This document shows positions 50,500 through 63,419 of a DNA stretch of 64,000 nt, piece by piece. The notes below the pieces were generated by a model. That model did no database searches. It was given only the letters and a program-made list of their open reading frames with translations, and had not been told where the DNA came from. The translations under genes and the position numbers were made by a program. Position 1 is the first letter of the stretch; each line of letters starts with the position of its first letter. Source of the stretch: Apostichopus japonicus (taxonomy: Eukaryota > Echinodermata > Holothuroidea > Aspidochirotida > Stichopodidae); NCBI RefSeq assembly GCF_037975245.1, contig NC_092566.1, positions 15,909,001-15,973,000 on the forward strand, in the 5' to 3' direction.

Positions 50500-53250
50500 G
50501 ATAAGCTGAATTGTCAGGAGATCAGGATGTGAATAACCCATAAGAAAAGAAAAGAAGAACAGGGACGGGGGAGGGGATTATCCCCAAAGTATTCTTGATA
50601 AGGTCGTAAAATGCCACTTCAATAAAAAAAAATAAAAATAACACTAAAGAAAACACAAGCATTATGACATATGCACAATGTTGTCATTTTTTTTCCTTTT
50701 TACTCTCAAAATCAAACAAAACAAAATTTTGGAAAAAAATTGAAATAATTTAGAAAAGAAAATTGATGTTGAGGTAATACTTCTGTGTAGGTCCATGTAC
50801 ACACTGTTGTGACACATCACGTGTAATTCAGTCCTTTGGTATCAAGATTAACGATAGTCTCATCAGGAATTAATTGCAACCACCAAAAGCACAACATGAG
50901 TTGCAACTCATAGAATTAGAGATTGTCTGACCGCTTGCGACACAAATACATGCAAGTGAATGTGGTATCAATAGCTGACTCCTAATCCTAATCCTTTCAG
51001 ATTGATTATCTCTCCGACATTATTACTAATGTCCACAGAGTGAGATCTTAAATATTGTAAAATACACAAACCTTAGCAGTTAGGGAGCAAACCACAAATG
51101 AACAGCCTTTTTTTTTCTTTCGTTTTTAACGTTTTCTGGGTTGAACAGTTGAATCTTTCTTGCATTTTTCGGGAGAAGTCACCCATTCCTATTTCAGTGT
51201 AAAATTTGACTGCGACTAAATTCACTTTTTTTTTGTAACAGAAACTGTATTGAATTCATGCTGAATCAATCATTTCTGAACAGACATAGCAAGAGATTCC
51301 AAGTCATGTGCCTTCTCACCTGACATCACCATATATAGTGTAGAGTATATATAATGTAGTATATATAGTGGAGAGTTGAGTCTACATCGGTAGAGGGTAA
51401 TGAATGAAACCTAGACCAACATGTTGTTTTCAGCAGATCAAAATTTCGCCTTAAATTTGGGCCTCTATTGATAGCTATCAGCAACCTGTTAGGTCAAGAA
51501 ATAATACTTTCAATAAGTTCACTTGGAACATTAAACTTGTAACCTTTTCAAGTTTTACTAGTCAATAGTGGCATATGGTTATTATAAAAGCACAATAGTG
51601 ACTCTTAGTAACACATATGCTAGTAACTGTAAGCATTTTACCAGAGACTTAACTGAAATAAATTCGCTTTCTACCATTGGTTTCCATTCATTCTAAGAAA
51701 AAGTTCAACAACATAGTTGAATATTTCAGTTGTTTCTACTCAGTTCTCTGATAAGTGACATCTCTTTTTTTTCTGATCAGATCTGGATTCTCATCTTTGC
51801 TACAGAAATTGTAAGCATATACCAAGCCGTGATGACTGTTTAAAAAAAAGAAAAATTATACAAAAACAAAAGAGTTGAATTCCCAAAAAGTGCAATAAAG
51901 TTGATAACTCCTGTTACATATTATAAGTTAATTCTTTTCTTTTTGAAAACTACACAAAATATTTGAATAAACTTTGTAACAACCATGATGACAAAGTTAC
52001 ATCACCCTGGTATATATTACCGTCAGTCTGGGCAATAACGGGGCTGCTCGATTGGCTTTATTTAAAAACCAAAGCTAAAAATGCATAGTTTCATCTAAAC
52101 CTATTAATCAATGAAATATTGATTGGGTTTAATGACTGACCTTCATTTCAAGGCTAAAATTTAACAAGACAGCTACCAGGATTAGTGATTCCTTGTCACA
52201 TTTCATATCATATATAAGCCCCCACCCACCCAAAAAAAATTCTACTTCTGTTGACATGAAGTGATTCAAATTTGGAGTTATCACAAAGTTTTTTCAGACT
52301 TTTGACTTGCGTTGATATCAAATGACCTTTAACCTTCATCGAGGCACAAACAGAGATGTTGCATTCACTAATGCCGATCTACACAATGATTATGATGTTC
52401 ATCCGAGCTTTTACTTTTCGAGCTCTCCGGGCTTTCGACCTATACAGACCGTGAGGGGACAGTTCCTCAGATGCAACACGAAGCTCGATTGGGGAAAATG
52501 TGAGACTAACATGGCCTCAAGTGACATGTTTACAATGTTTACAATGTCTTCAAATCTTTGTCATGGTCAAATGGTGTCGATTTGTCATCCAAAGGCGCTC
52601 GGTTATTTATATGAAGTCAAAAGAACATGTTCTTGGTTGAAAACACCTGATTTACATTAACATGTTAAGGTGTACACTGAGGAGCTGAAGGACACCATCA
52701 AGTAAGCCTAAAAGGAGCATACCCCAGTTTTTAACACGTATCTTAAAGGTGGTTAACTTGCAAACTGTAACAGCTGTAGCAAACTTTCCTAGCATTCTGT
52801 TTGTCTCGGACTTAGACTATGTCCAGGCAACAGTTCTGCCTAGAGCGCTCCTTTAATCAACTCCAGACCTATAAGCCGTGTACAACCTGATGACAAGATA
52901 CACTGGAGCATCGACTCTCTTTAAAAACATGTAACCGTTTGACCATCCTTAGTAAGCTACAAATATGGATCTATAAAATTTGAAAAGAGAACACAATACA
53001 TGGCATGAAGCAACTAACAACGAAGGGCGACATGTGAGTAACAAAAAATGAACTGTGAGACGACATTGATTCAGACATTAATTTGCTGCTGATTATTACT
53101 TTTTTAGTCCATTTTGACTGATAACGTTGATAATGGCCATGCGCGAATTGATGCCCAATTTGTCTTCTCTCTCTGATTTTTTTGGTATAAGAATTGCTAT
53201 TTTCCTGAGAGATATAAAAACCTTGCTTCCGATTAGTCCTAGCTCTCCGA
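50500..53250. other. No coding exon recognised; likely SGPL1 3' flank
   Basis: AT-rich. The part nearest 53.26 kb is probably SGPL1 3' UTR (minus strand). A 112-codon plus-strand ORF at 52322-52660 has no domain signature. No repeat structure stands out. Confidence 0.45.
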
Positions 53251-53259
53251 AGCCGTATC

Positions 53260-53382
53260 CTAATGGGAGACACCGTTTGATTCTCCCATTGCAGTGTTGT
53301 AGCAGGCCGCCAAGTAACCTCTGGCCATTTCAGTGATGATTGACCGATCGGGGATAGCCTGCGCTGTGCCGTAGAGGGCAGC
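53260..53382 (-). CDS. SGPL1: SGPL1 last coding exon
   Basis: 41 codons including TAG, acceptor tttacag. It reads [20 protein letters not shown] and [12 protein letters not shown]. Matches the C-terminal helix region of animal S1P lyases. Confidence 0.92.
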   Translation of the reverse strand, partial: AALYGTAQAIPDRSIITEMARGYLAACYNTAMGESNGVSH

Positions 53383-56300
53383 CTGTAAATCGAGCAACGA
53401 ATGAAAAAAGTGAAGAATGAGAACAGAACTACCAAACTTATAACAACGACAAATATTTTTTATCGATAAACTAGAACAGATTCTCTGATAAATATTTGAA
53501 GGCTTTCACCGTGAATGCCACTGTCTGTGACTTGAGTTCTCTCTAGGAGTAATTAAGTGAACACTAGATGAATGAACGAATCAATCAATCGTAATATGTC
53601 AATCAATAAATTGAATGTACAAAACTTACTCATCTTTCTTTTGTAATATCTTTCGAAATTTTCCTTTAATTTTATGTAACTTCTTCTAACCCACTCACCA
53701 CTCTGATAGTCACTATAAAAGCAGGCAATTATATTTGTCAAGTAGCAAAGAATAGCAATATCTGTCATACCGAACAGAACGAACAATAACGCAATTTGCG
53801 GCTGTGAATTTCATTGCTTACATACGTTTTTTGTAAAACAAACGAGTATTTAGAAATAACCGAAAGCAAGACAAGCTCACTGGAATAATCAAATGTTGCA
53901 TCGCCTTATCGTGTTCTATAATGACACTATGGAATACTTACGGCGCCCTCTGCTTTCTTTCCCGGGTCTTTCATGACTTCCTTGACGCAGTCCCTGACAT
54001 CTTTAATAAATTGGTCCGACACTGTCCTCGTCTGCCGTTGAGTCACACACAAATGAAAGCTGTCGAAAGGATCAAACGAGGGCAGAGTTTAGTCTTTGAC
54101 CGGTTTTCCAAGTACAGAACACACATGGATTTATACTTGAATAATTTTGAGAGAGTGGAAAGGGAAACCCCTGTCGATGGAGACGATTGGTTATAAAAAA
54201 CTACTGAAAATTGTCTGCATTTTTTAGGTCAAAAGCACCTCCTGGTATTGTCTAAGACATTATGACTTTGAGCTATAACACAAACAGAGAAATGAGTCCC
54301 TCCCTCTTTATATAAGACTGCAAGTTGACCCTGTGATAGACTAGTATCAATTAAGGATCAAACCCTGCAATTTGAACCCTGTGATAGACTAGGACCAAGG
54401 AAGGATCAGACCTCATAATTTGAGTCCGATGATAGACTACCGTCAAGGAAGGATCACAGACACAGTGTTAGACTAGGATCAAGAAAGGATCAAACCTGCA
54501 ACTTGAGCCCTGTGATAGACTAGGATCAAGAAAGGATCAAACCTGCAACTTGAGCCCTGTGTTAGACTAGGATCAAGAAAGGATCAAACCCTGCAATTTG
54601 AGCCTAGTGATAGACTAGGATCAAGGAAGGAGCAAACCCTGCAATTTGAACCCAGTAATGGACTAGGATCAAGAAAGACAAAACCCTGCAATTTGAACCC
54701 AGTGATAGACTAGGATCAAGAAAGGATCAAACCCTGCAATTTGAGCCTAGTGATGGACTAGGATCAAGAAAGGATCAAACCTGCAACTTGAGCCCTGTGT
54801 TAGACTAGGATCAAGAAAGGATCAGACCTCATAATTTGAGTCCGATGATAGACTACCGTCAAGGAAGGATCACAGACCCTGTGTTAGACTAGGATCAAGA
54901 AAGGATCAAACCTGCAACTTGAGCCCTGTGATAGACTAGGATCAAGAAAGGATCAAACCTGCAACTTGAGCCCTGTGTTAGACTAGGATCAAGAAAGGAT
55001 CAAACCCTGCAATTTGAGCCTAGTGATAGACTAGGATCAAGGAAGGAGCAAACCCTGCAATTTGAACCCAGTAATGGACTAGGATCAAGAAAGACAAAAC
55101 CCTGCAATTTGAACCCAGTGATAGACTAGGATCAAGAAAGGATCAAACCCTGCAATTTGAGCCTAGTGATGGACTAGGATCAAGAAAGGATCAAACCTGC
55201 AACTTGAGCCCTGTGATAGACTAGGATCAAGAAAGGATCAAACCTGCAACTTGAGCCCTGTGTTAGACTAGGATCAAGAAAGGATCAAACCCTGCAATTT
55301 GAACCCAGTGATAGACTAGGATCAAGGAAGGAGCAAACCCTGCAATTTGAACCCAGTGATGGACTAGGATCAATGAAGGAAAAAACCCTGGAATTTGAAC
55401 CCAGTAATAGACTAGGATCAAGGAAGGATCAAACCCTGCAATTTCAGCCCAGTGATGGACTAGGATCAAGGAAGAACCAAACCCTGTAATTTGAGCCCAG
55501 TGATAGACTAGGATCAAGGTAGGATCATACCCTGCAATTTCAGCCCAATGATAGACTAGGATCAAGGAAGGATCAAACCCTGCAATTTAAACCCAGTGAT
55601 GGACTAGGATCAAGGAAGAACCAAACCCTGTGCTCGGTGTTATATTTTGTTATGTAAATGCAGCTTGGCTGTTGACCAATGATTTGCAATAATTTGTAAT
55701 AAGAGTAGCAGGCATTAGTAGCCAGCCCTGCTTGTGGTTTCCAGCCTTGTTTTCAGAGTAACGAAACCTTGACTTTCCATTCGGTGATCGCTAGCATGGG
55801 GTGTGAGGGTAAATGCATGGTGCTTCAAAAATCAATTTAATGCTGAACAACGAGCACAGGGTGTGACCAATAATGTAAACGACCGGTATTTAGTCTTACC
55901 TTGCTGGGAATTGTAGGGAATTCAGATTCCATCCTTTCTTTCCTAAAGCGGCAAATGCCCTGAAAACGTCAAATTTGTCCGAGCCGACGGCGACGACACT
56001 GATCAACGGGTCCCCAAACACGTAGATGTCCTTTATCTTCCTCAGTCTGGAAAGAGAGGAAATACCCCCAAAAAATGAAGTTTTCTTGTTGTTGCTACAA
56101 ATGCAGACAGTAAATGAAACGTGAGACCTTGTTATCTTTTATCTAGATCTGAGATGTCCATAGCTGCTATGTACACCTGTGTTGTGGGTATTGACCTCAG
56201 CCGTGTGTACTGACTGTACACTAGTGTCTAATTACCAGCAGTAGCAAGCTGTGTGTGTATTTTCTGGGATCTATTGTGGTGTCTAACACTTCTGTTACAC

Positions 56301-59300
56301 CTTATTCGAAAGTAGGTCATATTACCGGCATGAGACGTTTCTTTTTGCGCGAGTCTTCACACCCTGTAATGTCTGTTTCAGACAAAACTGTTTCTTCCTA
56401 AACGCTTGTTGACCAAAATCCACTTACATTTCAACAAAACCTTTTGACTAATGCAAGAAGGTATACACATAAAATATTATTACGTATGTTCCATATTATA
56501 AGCCTCACAGACGGAGTATTACATACTAGAGGATAGGAGGGGGGTGGTGGTGTGGGGGTAGTTTGGGCAACATCTATACATACTTGAAAGGATGCTTATA
56601 CAATACAGCTCGCCCCCCTCCCGGTATTCAACCAGGATTTTACTTCTAACTTCAAAGCACTTTCTCTCACTAAGAAATCTTGTTTTCTAATTTCACACTC
56701 TTCCAAAATACTACCTTTGGAGAAAAAAATTCGAACAATCTCTGGCGGACTCAATTTGGGAGCAACACCGACAAACTTCAAGCTGACTTACGAGAGATAA
56801 AAACTTAAAAACAGTTTCACTGACAATGGGTTCTTACTGTTGTGTTATATATCTCGTCTCAGCAATGATCCGTCTGGTCGTGCTAACATATCCTCTTTCT
56901 CCAAAATACATCATGGTAGCCCAGCATCCGGCGATGAGGGCTCCTGGACGGCTTCCTGAAGATAAAAGTGCAAAAGAAGACACCGTATTTATACACACTG
57001 ACTCCGATATTTATCCAGCTCACAAACCTGGGCTGGAGAAAGCCTTGACCAAGTTGCCATCTTACAAGTAGCCATCTTGCATCGTTTACCCATACCGTTT
57101 GTGATTACATTATAAAAAAAATTGCACATATCATTCGTGATGTAGGCTGACATTACCATAAGAAACTGTTTGGTCACGACAAGACCTCATCATCACATGT
57201 AAGTATGATAGTGTCTGTCAACTTGGGCTATGTGGTTTTGTAAACTGCTTCATCTTTCGTTATAAATTACGAATGAGTGCATTCTTGGTCGCAAGGATTC
57301 AGCAGAAAGTTAACAGTTTACTTCAAACACTTCCCTCACTGTGTGTTTAGACAGAGTATTGTAGTTCAAACACAGTATTGTAGTTCAAACGCAGTATTGT
57401 AGCTCAAATGCAGTATTGTAGTTCAAACGCAGTATTGTAGCTCAAATGCAGTATTGTAGTTCAAACGCAGTATTGTAGTTCAAACTCAGTATTGTAGTTC
57501 AAACGCAGTATTGTAGTTCATATGCAGTATTGTAGTTCAAACAGAGTATTTTAGCTCAAACACAGTATTACAGTTAAAACACAGTGTTGTAGGTCACAAA
57601 CGTATCTTACTGAAGAAAAACTTCAGAGGCGAAAATGGTGAATTTTGCAAACTTAATTTTGACGGGCTGTATACTGCTAATGAAGCAGCGATCAGATCAA
57701 GTTTTAGTTCTATCCCACTGCTTTGACATAAAGCTTTGACCAGGGCCGTCTTAACGCATGGGCCCACTGGGCCCTGGCCCCCGCGATGTCAGGGGCCCCG
57801 CAATCGTAGTACCCCCATGTCTTAATCTGGGAGGAAAACTTACTGAATAGGCCATTATGACTGATTGAATTTGATACTTGACAACTTGTGACGAGAATTG
57901 GTGAAACACTTGAGAGCTTGACATTAAATATTCAAATCTGAGTTGGCAACCCTGGAATATACAATGCCCCGAAGGTGCTTACAACACCAGACAACTCGAG
58001 TCCGCGGTCCGAGCACCAGTCATTTTTTTCAGTGCAATTCTCACCCAGGAGAATATATCCGGTAAGTTGATATTCATTTTCCATCACCTAACATCGATTA
58101 CCGTCATACTGTATGGTCATAAATAAATGAGCCTTTCGGCACATCAATGATCAGGTGGAATTGATCCTAAATCTTATCTACTGTAATTACTTTGTGAGCT
58201 CTTTATAGGCATGTCCATGAATTGTCCTATGCATGATGGTTACAAATTGTACATTCATTTTAAAGGTTAAACATTAAAGGTTAAACAGTTTAAAGGTTAA
58301 ACAGGTTTAAAGGTTAAACAGGTTTAAAGGTTTAAAAAGGTTTAAAAAGGTTTAAAGGTTAAACAGTTTAAAGGTTAAACATTTAAACAAACATTCATTT
58401 TAAAGGTTAAAACTAATCAAGAATAATCTCCGGAACAGAATGGGGCAACGGCGACTTAGTAGGCTCTCTCTCATGTGCATAGAAAGCTACATCCTCAAAA
58501 AGATTGACTTTCAGCAAATCATACAACAGTTTACGATCAAGAAATGCTGCAAGTTCCGTTAGTTTCCCCAGTTGAAAGACTCAACACAAGGGTGTTACAA
58601 ATGGTGAGTCCAGTATTGTTAGGGAAGGGATGGAGGGCAACTGGAAGATTACTCTTCCATAATGTATTTCAGCTTTTAGATATATGACCTATGTTATTCA
58701 GCTAAAGTTTTATTCTTTAGGCGCGACATAGGGAGGGATGGTAAATGCAGGCATGTCTATGCTTGAACGATTGTCAAGGATGTCAATTTTTCACGCAACT
58801 TTTTTGCAAACTCACTTGATTAAGGGCCATGCTCCATTGCCGGGCCCAGGGCCCGGTGATCTCTTAAGACAGCCCTGGCTTTGACCATAAACCTTCAAAC
58901 ATCTGAGGCTCACCAATTAAAGTGACTGTACACCAAGACTAGCAATCACAACTTTGCATATTGTAGAGCTGAATGTCTTGAAAACTGGACTTAGCTAGAG
59001 AAACATATAAAACATATCAAGATTAAAGCCTATATTGAGTCATCCTCTTTAGCCTACTGTGTTTGTTTTAGAGAGTAAGTTCTTTCCTCGACAAAATTAC
59101 TTGGAAAAGACACTACATTATTAGTTCATTGCATTACCTTCATTCGATATTCACACTTGAAACACATGTTTGTAACTTCACAACAGGCAGACTTCAGCAT
59201 TAACCTAACACAACTTTTTTAACATAGCAGATGTAACTGAGCCTAGCCTTACTTTCACATTCAATTAAGATGGACATTTTTGTACTAGTCAAGTTTTCTT

Positions 59301-62300
59301 CACATGCTACCATTACTATGATCTGTGTTTCAAACCTTTCTTGGATCAATGTGGAATTCTGACATAAGAAATTAATCCTTTCAAACTTCTCAAATGCGTT
59401 CACATCAAACAATTGGCTATGCAATGTTCCCTAAGGCAAAGTGTTCCCATTCATACCTGCCATGGTTGGAGTGGCATAGGTGTTTCCTAAATGCAATGTG
59501 TTCACATTCATACCTGCCATGGTTGGAGTGGCATAGGTGTTTCCTAAATGCAATGTGTTCACATTCATACCTGCCATGGTAGGAGTGGCATAGGTGTTTC
59601 CTAAATCATCAATGTGTTCACATTCATACCTGCCATGGTTGGAGTGGCATAGGTGTTACCTAAATATATGCGTTCACATTCATACATGCCATGGTAGGTG
59701 TGGCATAGGTGTTCCCTAAATCAATGTGTTCACATTCATACCTGCCATGGTAGGTTTGGCATAGGTGTTTCCTAAATCATCAATGTGTTCACATTCATAC
59801 CTGCCATGGTAGGTTTGGCATAGGTGTTTCCTAAATCATCAATGTGTTCACATTCATAACTGCCATGGTAGGTGTGGCATAGGTGTTCCCTAAAGCAATG
59901 TGTACACATTCATACCTGCCATGGTAGGTGTGGCATAGATACCACCTGACCAACTGCCAGCCACGAAGAACTGGAAATTACGTGTCTCCTTGTCCTTGTA
60001 CAAGATGACTGATGAACCCTTGGGAGCATATCCATACTATCGGAAGAAAAAATAATGAATTGAGCTGCTTTAAGTACACTACAAAATGAGGGGAGAATAT
60101 ACATAAAAAAATAGTTTGATCTCAGTTCAATAGCAGGGAATGTAAAGATAGTATCCTGCAGTACAACAACAACAACCAGTACGACACTTAGTAGTTTTAC
60201 AGAAAAATACTGCAATTCAGCCAATCCCAACTCAACAGGAAAGGAAAAAGGCCAAACGTACTCACTTTATGGGTATCAGCGGAGATGCTTGTGACTCCAG
60301 GAAGCCTAAAATCGAAGGGTGGTAGAGGAAAGCCAGCCTTCTCCATGAATGGAATTAAAAATCCACCCAGACAGGCGTCAACGTGGACAGGGACGTTGTA
60401 CCTCTCACCGAGCTGAGGGGTGAGGCAAGAGAAGAAGAAGACAATAGAAACCAAATTTAAATTGTTCAAAGTGGAATACAACACCTAGCAATCGATGGGA
60501 ATTGTAACCAAAAATGAGGGCAAAAAAAAAAGATAGTCAATACAATACATGTGGTCTCGAAAAGATGTGTCAAAAAACCAAATTTCCTTGTGGTGGAGAA
60601 AAAGCTAACAAATTATGCCTACGTTAGAATAGATGAACGTGCTTTGTTGTGAAATGATTATGAAAACGTCCCGAGAAACAGCCCCTCCCTTATGTCGCTA
60701 TCATATTGCAATTGCACATCAAAAACTAGTTCATATGCACAAAAAACTTGTTCATCCTTTCACGATCAGTCACAACAACCCCTGTCAAGTTGATGTAAGT
60801 AACTAAGCTCCAATTCTCAAAGCACATTTAGAAAAAAGAAAAAAAAATCCACTTGCACACCGCCAATTCTCTGTTACCTTGGAAACGGCTTCAATGTCGT
60901 CCAACAGTCCGTAAGGGAAAGAAGGCGCTGAGGCAACCAGACAACAGGTATTCTTTGAAATCTTCTTCTTCATAGCCTGTTATAAATCCAGAGAAATAAA
61001 TTAATAATCATTATTTCACTAATGTTCTAATTTTTATTTTATTTTTATATGTTGTGCCAAACTTCCACAACACCAGGCTTACCTCATTGGTACCTCATTT
61101 GCACAAATAGTGGATGAGGTCACTCGATTACTGTTATGAACCTTGGGCTTCAATTTGTGTCATGAATAGAAAGTTTACATGGACTAGTGTAATCAACCTC
61201 TTGGTACCTCATTGGCACGGGGAGGGAAGGAGGTCATTACGTTATGGGCAAACAAATCTAGGCCCATCTAGGCAGCTGAGAGGAGTGTAGTCTATCGATA
61301 AAAAACTTACCCTGACATCTAAGGTATGAGTCTTTGGATCGTTTGGGACGAGGATCAATCGAATACCAAAGTAATGCGATGCTTTATTGAATGCTGCATG
61401 TGCACTGACTGCAGCTATTCTGTGAATAAAATACAGAGAAAGAGATAAAACTATAGCCAAGTGCTCGTTATGTAATGGAACTGAGAAACAAAATGGTGTG
61501 CATGAGGAGACTTATATGTACAAATTAGCATTTAAAACAGTTTGAAAGTATTAAAGGCATTGAAGACTCGCCCCAAACCGAGTGCCGCCCTTTGAAAAAC
61601 TTAACTTTCCGTTGCTTGCAAAGGAAGTTTTTTTCTTGTCACTACAAAATGCAGACAATAATGATAAGTAATACCTTGTTATCTTTTATATAGACCTGAG
61701 ATGTCCATCGCTGCTATATGTACAACTGTGCTGTGGGTATCGACCGTAGCTGTATGTATTGACTGTACACTAGTGTCTAATAAGGGAAGGTACCAAGCTG
61801 TGTGTGTATTCTGTTACACCTCATTCGAAACTAGGATTACAGGCATGAGACCTTTCTTTGTGCGCGATTCTTCAATACCTTTAACCTCAAATATTGATTG
61901 GGGTCATGCCATTAATGCGAAGATTCTTGTATTCTCCGTACAGCCTGCACTTTTTAAAAAAAATTCTTAAAGATGTATTCCTCTTTATAAGGTGAAGGCG
62001 TGGTGTAGCTGTTAGAGGTATCTGTCAATTCGAGTGGGGCACCTGTTCTTTCCCCACAAACCATACCCCCCCCTCCCTTCCCCATCCCAACTCCTCTCTC
62101 TGTCTGCGGCGCAAGCTCATGCTAATAGACCTAGAAATAATTCACCAGCGGAACTGAAATGGGCTACTTACATTTCCGGTCTATCGATGCCTTTCTCCCA
62201 AGCTATATCTCTGTAGGTCTGCATGGCTAGCAGAATGCTCTCAGTACCACCACTGGTCATCTAAAAGGAATAAATAGAGTAAAAAGAGAGGATATTAACT

Positions 62301-63187
62301 GCTGAAAAGCCCCAAGAATGTAGCTTATTACTGACAAGAATAAACTTAAGCGGGGGCTCTCGGTCAATACGTTAAAACCAACATGCAAGCAGTGGGACAC
62401 CAGAAATGCTAGAATCCCTGACAATTGTAGGAGCTATCGCTGGTATGGTTAAATTAGTAGCCTTATTTTTAGCAAACAATGAGAACGAAAGCAATTATTG
62501 TCATATTCCAACTTGCGAGAGTTCATTGAGCAAAACAAATACACCTACACTGTTCTGACTGGGAGAGTTTCCTACCAATAATTCACCCTCTTTTGGTGTA
62601 GTTACTGCTATTTACCACACTGTACTCAGAACAGTATGAACTTTTTATCTGATAGAAACATGATCTTAATGTACTGTTCATTCTGTCAGAGCAAGTGGTT
62701 TAAAGTGGGACATTAAAGTACATAGAGTTGTCCCAACTGGGTTTAGTTATTTAGGGATTAAATGATTGGAGGGAGGGGATGGGGGGGGCTGGGAGGGGTT
62801 GCATTTTCATGAATATTGATAAATCTTTCCATCTCAACTACTGATTGTTTAAATTATACCAACTAATTTTTCTACCGGATTGATCCTCGTTTTTGAGAGA
62901 AAATTGTTTATCTTGGTTGAGCATAACAAGTCCAGGTTGGTTTCTTTCGTTCATCATGTTACATTATCTCTAAGGCTACCCTTTTTGACTTGAAGAGACT
63001 CGGTTTGTGAATATTTGAAAACGTTAAAACACCTACCGAAAGCGACAACATTACTCACCGTTCCTCCAGAGTTTGGGCCTCCGTGAAATAGTTTAAGGCT
63101 CATAGAGACGACCTCTGCTTCCATGCGCCTGACCTCGGGGAAGACATCTGGGTGGAGGGGATTGGTCCAAGCAAAGTCATGGTAGAC
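53260..63187 (-). CDS. SGPL1: Sphingosine-1-phosphate lyase (partial, 10 exons)
   Basis: A PLP-dependent ER-membrane enzyme cleaving sphingosine-1-phosphate to hexadecenal and phosphoethanolamine, the exit step of sphingolipid catabolism. Exons (high-low): 63187-63059, 62260-62172, 61419-61311, 60976-60878, 60412-60266, 60036-59916, 56955-56838, 56046-55900, 54059-53942, 53382-53260. Every junction keeps frame. Hallmarks in order: [39 protein letters not shown], the PLP-lysine motif [15 protein letters not shown] and GSRPG. The N-terminal part (luminal segment, TM helix, first third) lies beyond base 64000. The gene looks functional. Introns carry a hAT element and several minisatellites. Confidence 0.95.
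53942..54059 (-). CDS. SGPL1: SGPL1 exon, C-terminal domain
   Basis: 118 nt, completing a split Ser codon. It reads [20 protein letters not shown], then [15 protein letters not shown]; donor gtaagt. Confidence 0.92.
54326..55635. repeat. 48-bp minisatellite, about 27 copies, SGPL1 intron
   Basis: Unit close to gactaggatcaaggaaggat plus caaaccctgcaatttgaacc plus cagtgata. A larger block is itself duplicated: the variant tccgatgatagactaccgtc occurs near 54422 and 54840, giving a higher-order period of about 418 bp. Since 48 is a multiple of 3, open frames run through it; these are not genes. Confidence 0.95.
55900..56046 (-). CDS. SGPL1: SGPL1 exon, C-terminal domain
   Basis: 147 nt, acceptor tttccag and donor gtaaga. 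It reads [20 protein letters not shown], then [14 protein letters not shown]. Confidence 0.93.
56838..56955 (-). CDS. SGPL1: SGPL1 exon, post-PLP region
   Basis: 118 nt, acceptor tcttcag. The split Gly codon restores [20 protein letters not shown]. The donor is gtaaga. Confidence 0.93.
57350..57600. repeat. 19-bp minisatellite
   Basis: About 12 copies of cagtattgtagttcaaacg with substitutions at the 3' positions, in the SGPL1 intron just left of the hAT element. Confidence 0.93.
57741..58877. mobile_element. Non-autonomous hAT element with perfect 8-bp TSD
   Basis: 1137 bp. Ends CAGGGCCGTCTTAA and TTAAGACAGCCCTG are terminal inverted repeats, followed inward on both sides by gggccc-rich sequence. 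Target duplication gctttgac at 57733-57740 and 58878-58885. No transposase ORF remains. An internal short tandem repeat (aaaggttaaacagttt-like, 58258-58400) is included. Confidence 0.92.
59418..59915. repeat. Minisatellite made of an SGPL1 exon end and splice donor
   Basis: Eight tandem units of about 57-62 bp, each holding catacctgccatggt plus ggtgtggcatag, the last about 20 nt of SGPL1 exon 59916-60036 and its gtatgaatg donor. On the minus strand they lie downstream of the true donor, so each adds a decoy donor without an acceptor. Confidence 0.92.
59916..60036 (-). CDS. SGPL1: SGPL1 exon after the PLP lysine
   Basis: 121 nt. It reads [20 protein letters not shown], then [13 protein letters not shown]. 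The donor gtatga is the parent of the adjacent minisatellite. Confidence 0.94.
60266..60412 (-). CDS. SGPL1: SGPL1 exon carrying the PLP-binding lysine
   Basis: 147 nt, acceptor ccctcag and donor gtgagt. It reads [20 protein letters not shown], then [11 protein letters not shown]. Asp in VDACLGG and Lys in ADTHK are the cofactor contacts of the group II decarboxylase fold. Confidence 0.96.
60878..60976 (-). CDS. SGPL1: SGPL1 exon, catalytic domain
   Basis: 99 nt, phase 0-0. It reads [20 protein letters not shown], then [13 protein letters not shown]. Confidence 0.93.
61311..61419 (-). CDS. SGPL1: SGPL1 exon, catalytic domain
   Basis: 109 nt, acceptor ttcacag. It reads [20 protein letters not shown], ending THTLDVR. 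The donor is gtaag. Confidence 0.93.
62172..62260 (-). CDS. SGPL1: SGPL1 exon, TSGGTES motif
   Basis: 89 nt, acceptor ttttag and donor gtaagt. It reads [20 protein letters not shown], then GIDRPE. The GGTES loop binds the PLP phosphate in this family. Confidence 0.94.
63059..63187 (-). CDS. SGPL1: SGPL1 exon, first one in the window
   Basis: 129 nt, phase 0-0, acceptor ggtcag and donor gtgagt. It reads [20 protein letters not shown], ending [11 protein letters not shown]. The exon before it is not in the remaining 800 bp. Confidence 0.94.
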
Positions 63188-63419
63188 CTGACCAAAAGAA
63201 AGGAAGAAAGATGAAATTCACATATCTCATAAATTGCTTAGATGACTCTTACTGTAAGAGAGAAGCTTGTTATTATACCATGATGAAGTGTGAGTGGTCA
63301 CTTGTGAGGCTTCCTATTATGCACATGAAGTGCACTGGGCAACAAAGAGATGAATCTGTAGCAAGTGGTATGACAGATATATAATAAATTAATAAAGATC
63401 AACACAACACAAAACTTCC

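Noticed and set aside
52322-52660. 112-codon plus-strand ORF
   Set aside because: No domain motif, no splice context and no paralogue in the window; it lies in the SGPL1 downstream flank.
53629-53720. Splice-site-bounded minus-strand segment reading [20 protein letters not shown]
   Set aside because: It has a plausible acceptor and donor but sits in the intron between SGPL1's last two exons, which already join in frame. An unused or alternative exon cannot be excluded.
55263-55565. 100-aa ORF of a 16-residue repeat ([16 protein letters not shown]-like)
   Set aside because: Periodicity comes from the 48-bp minisatellite inside an SGPL1 intron.
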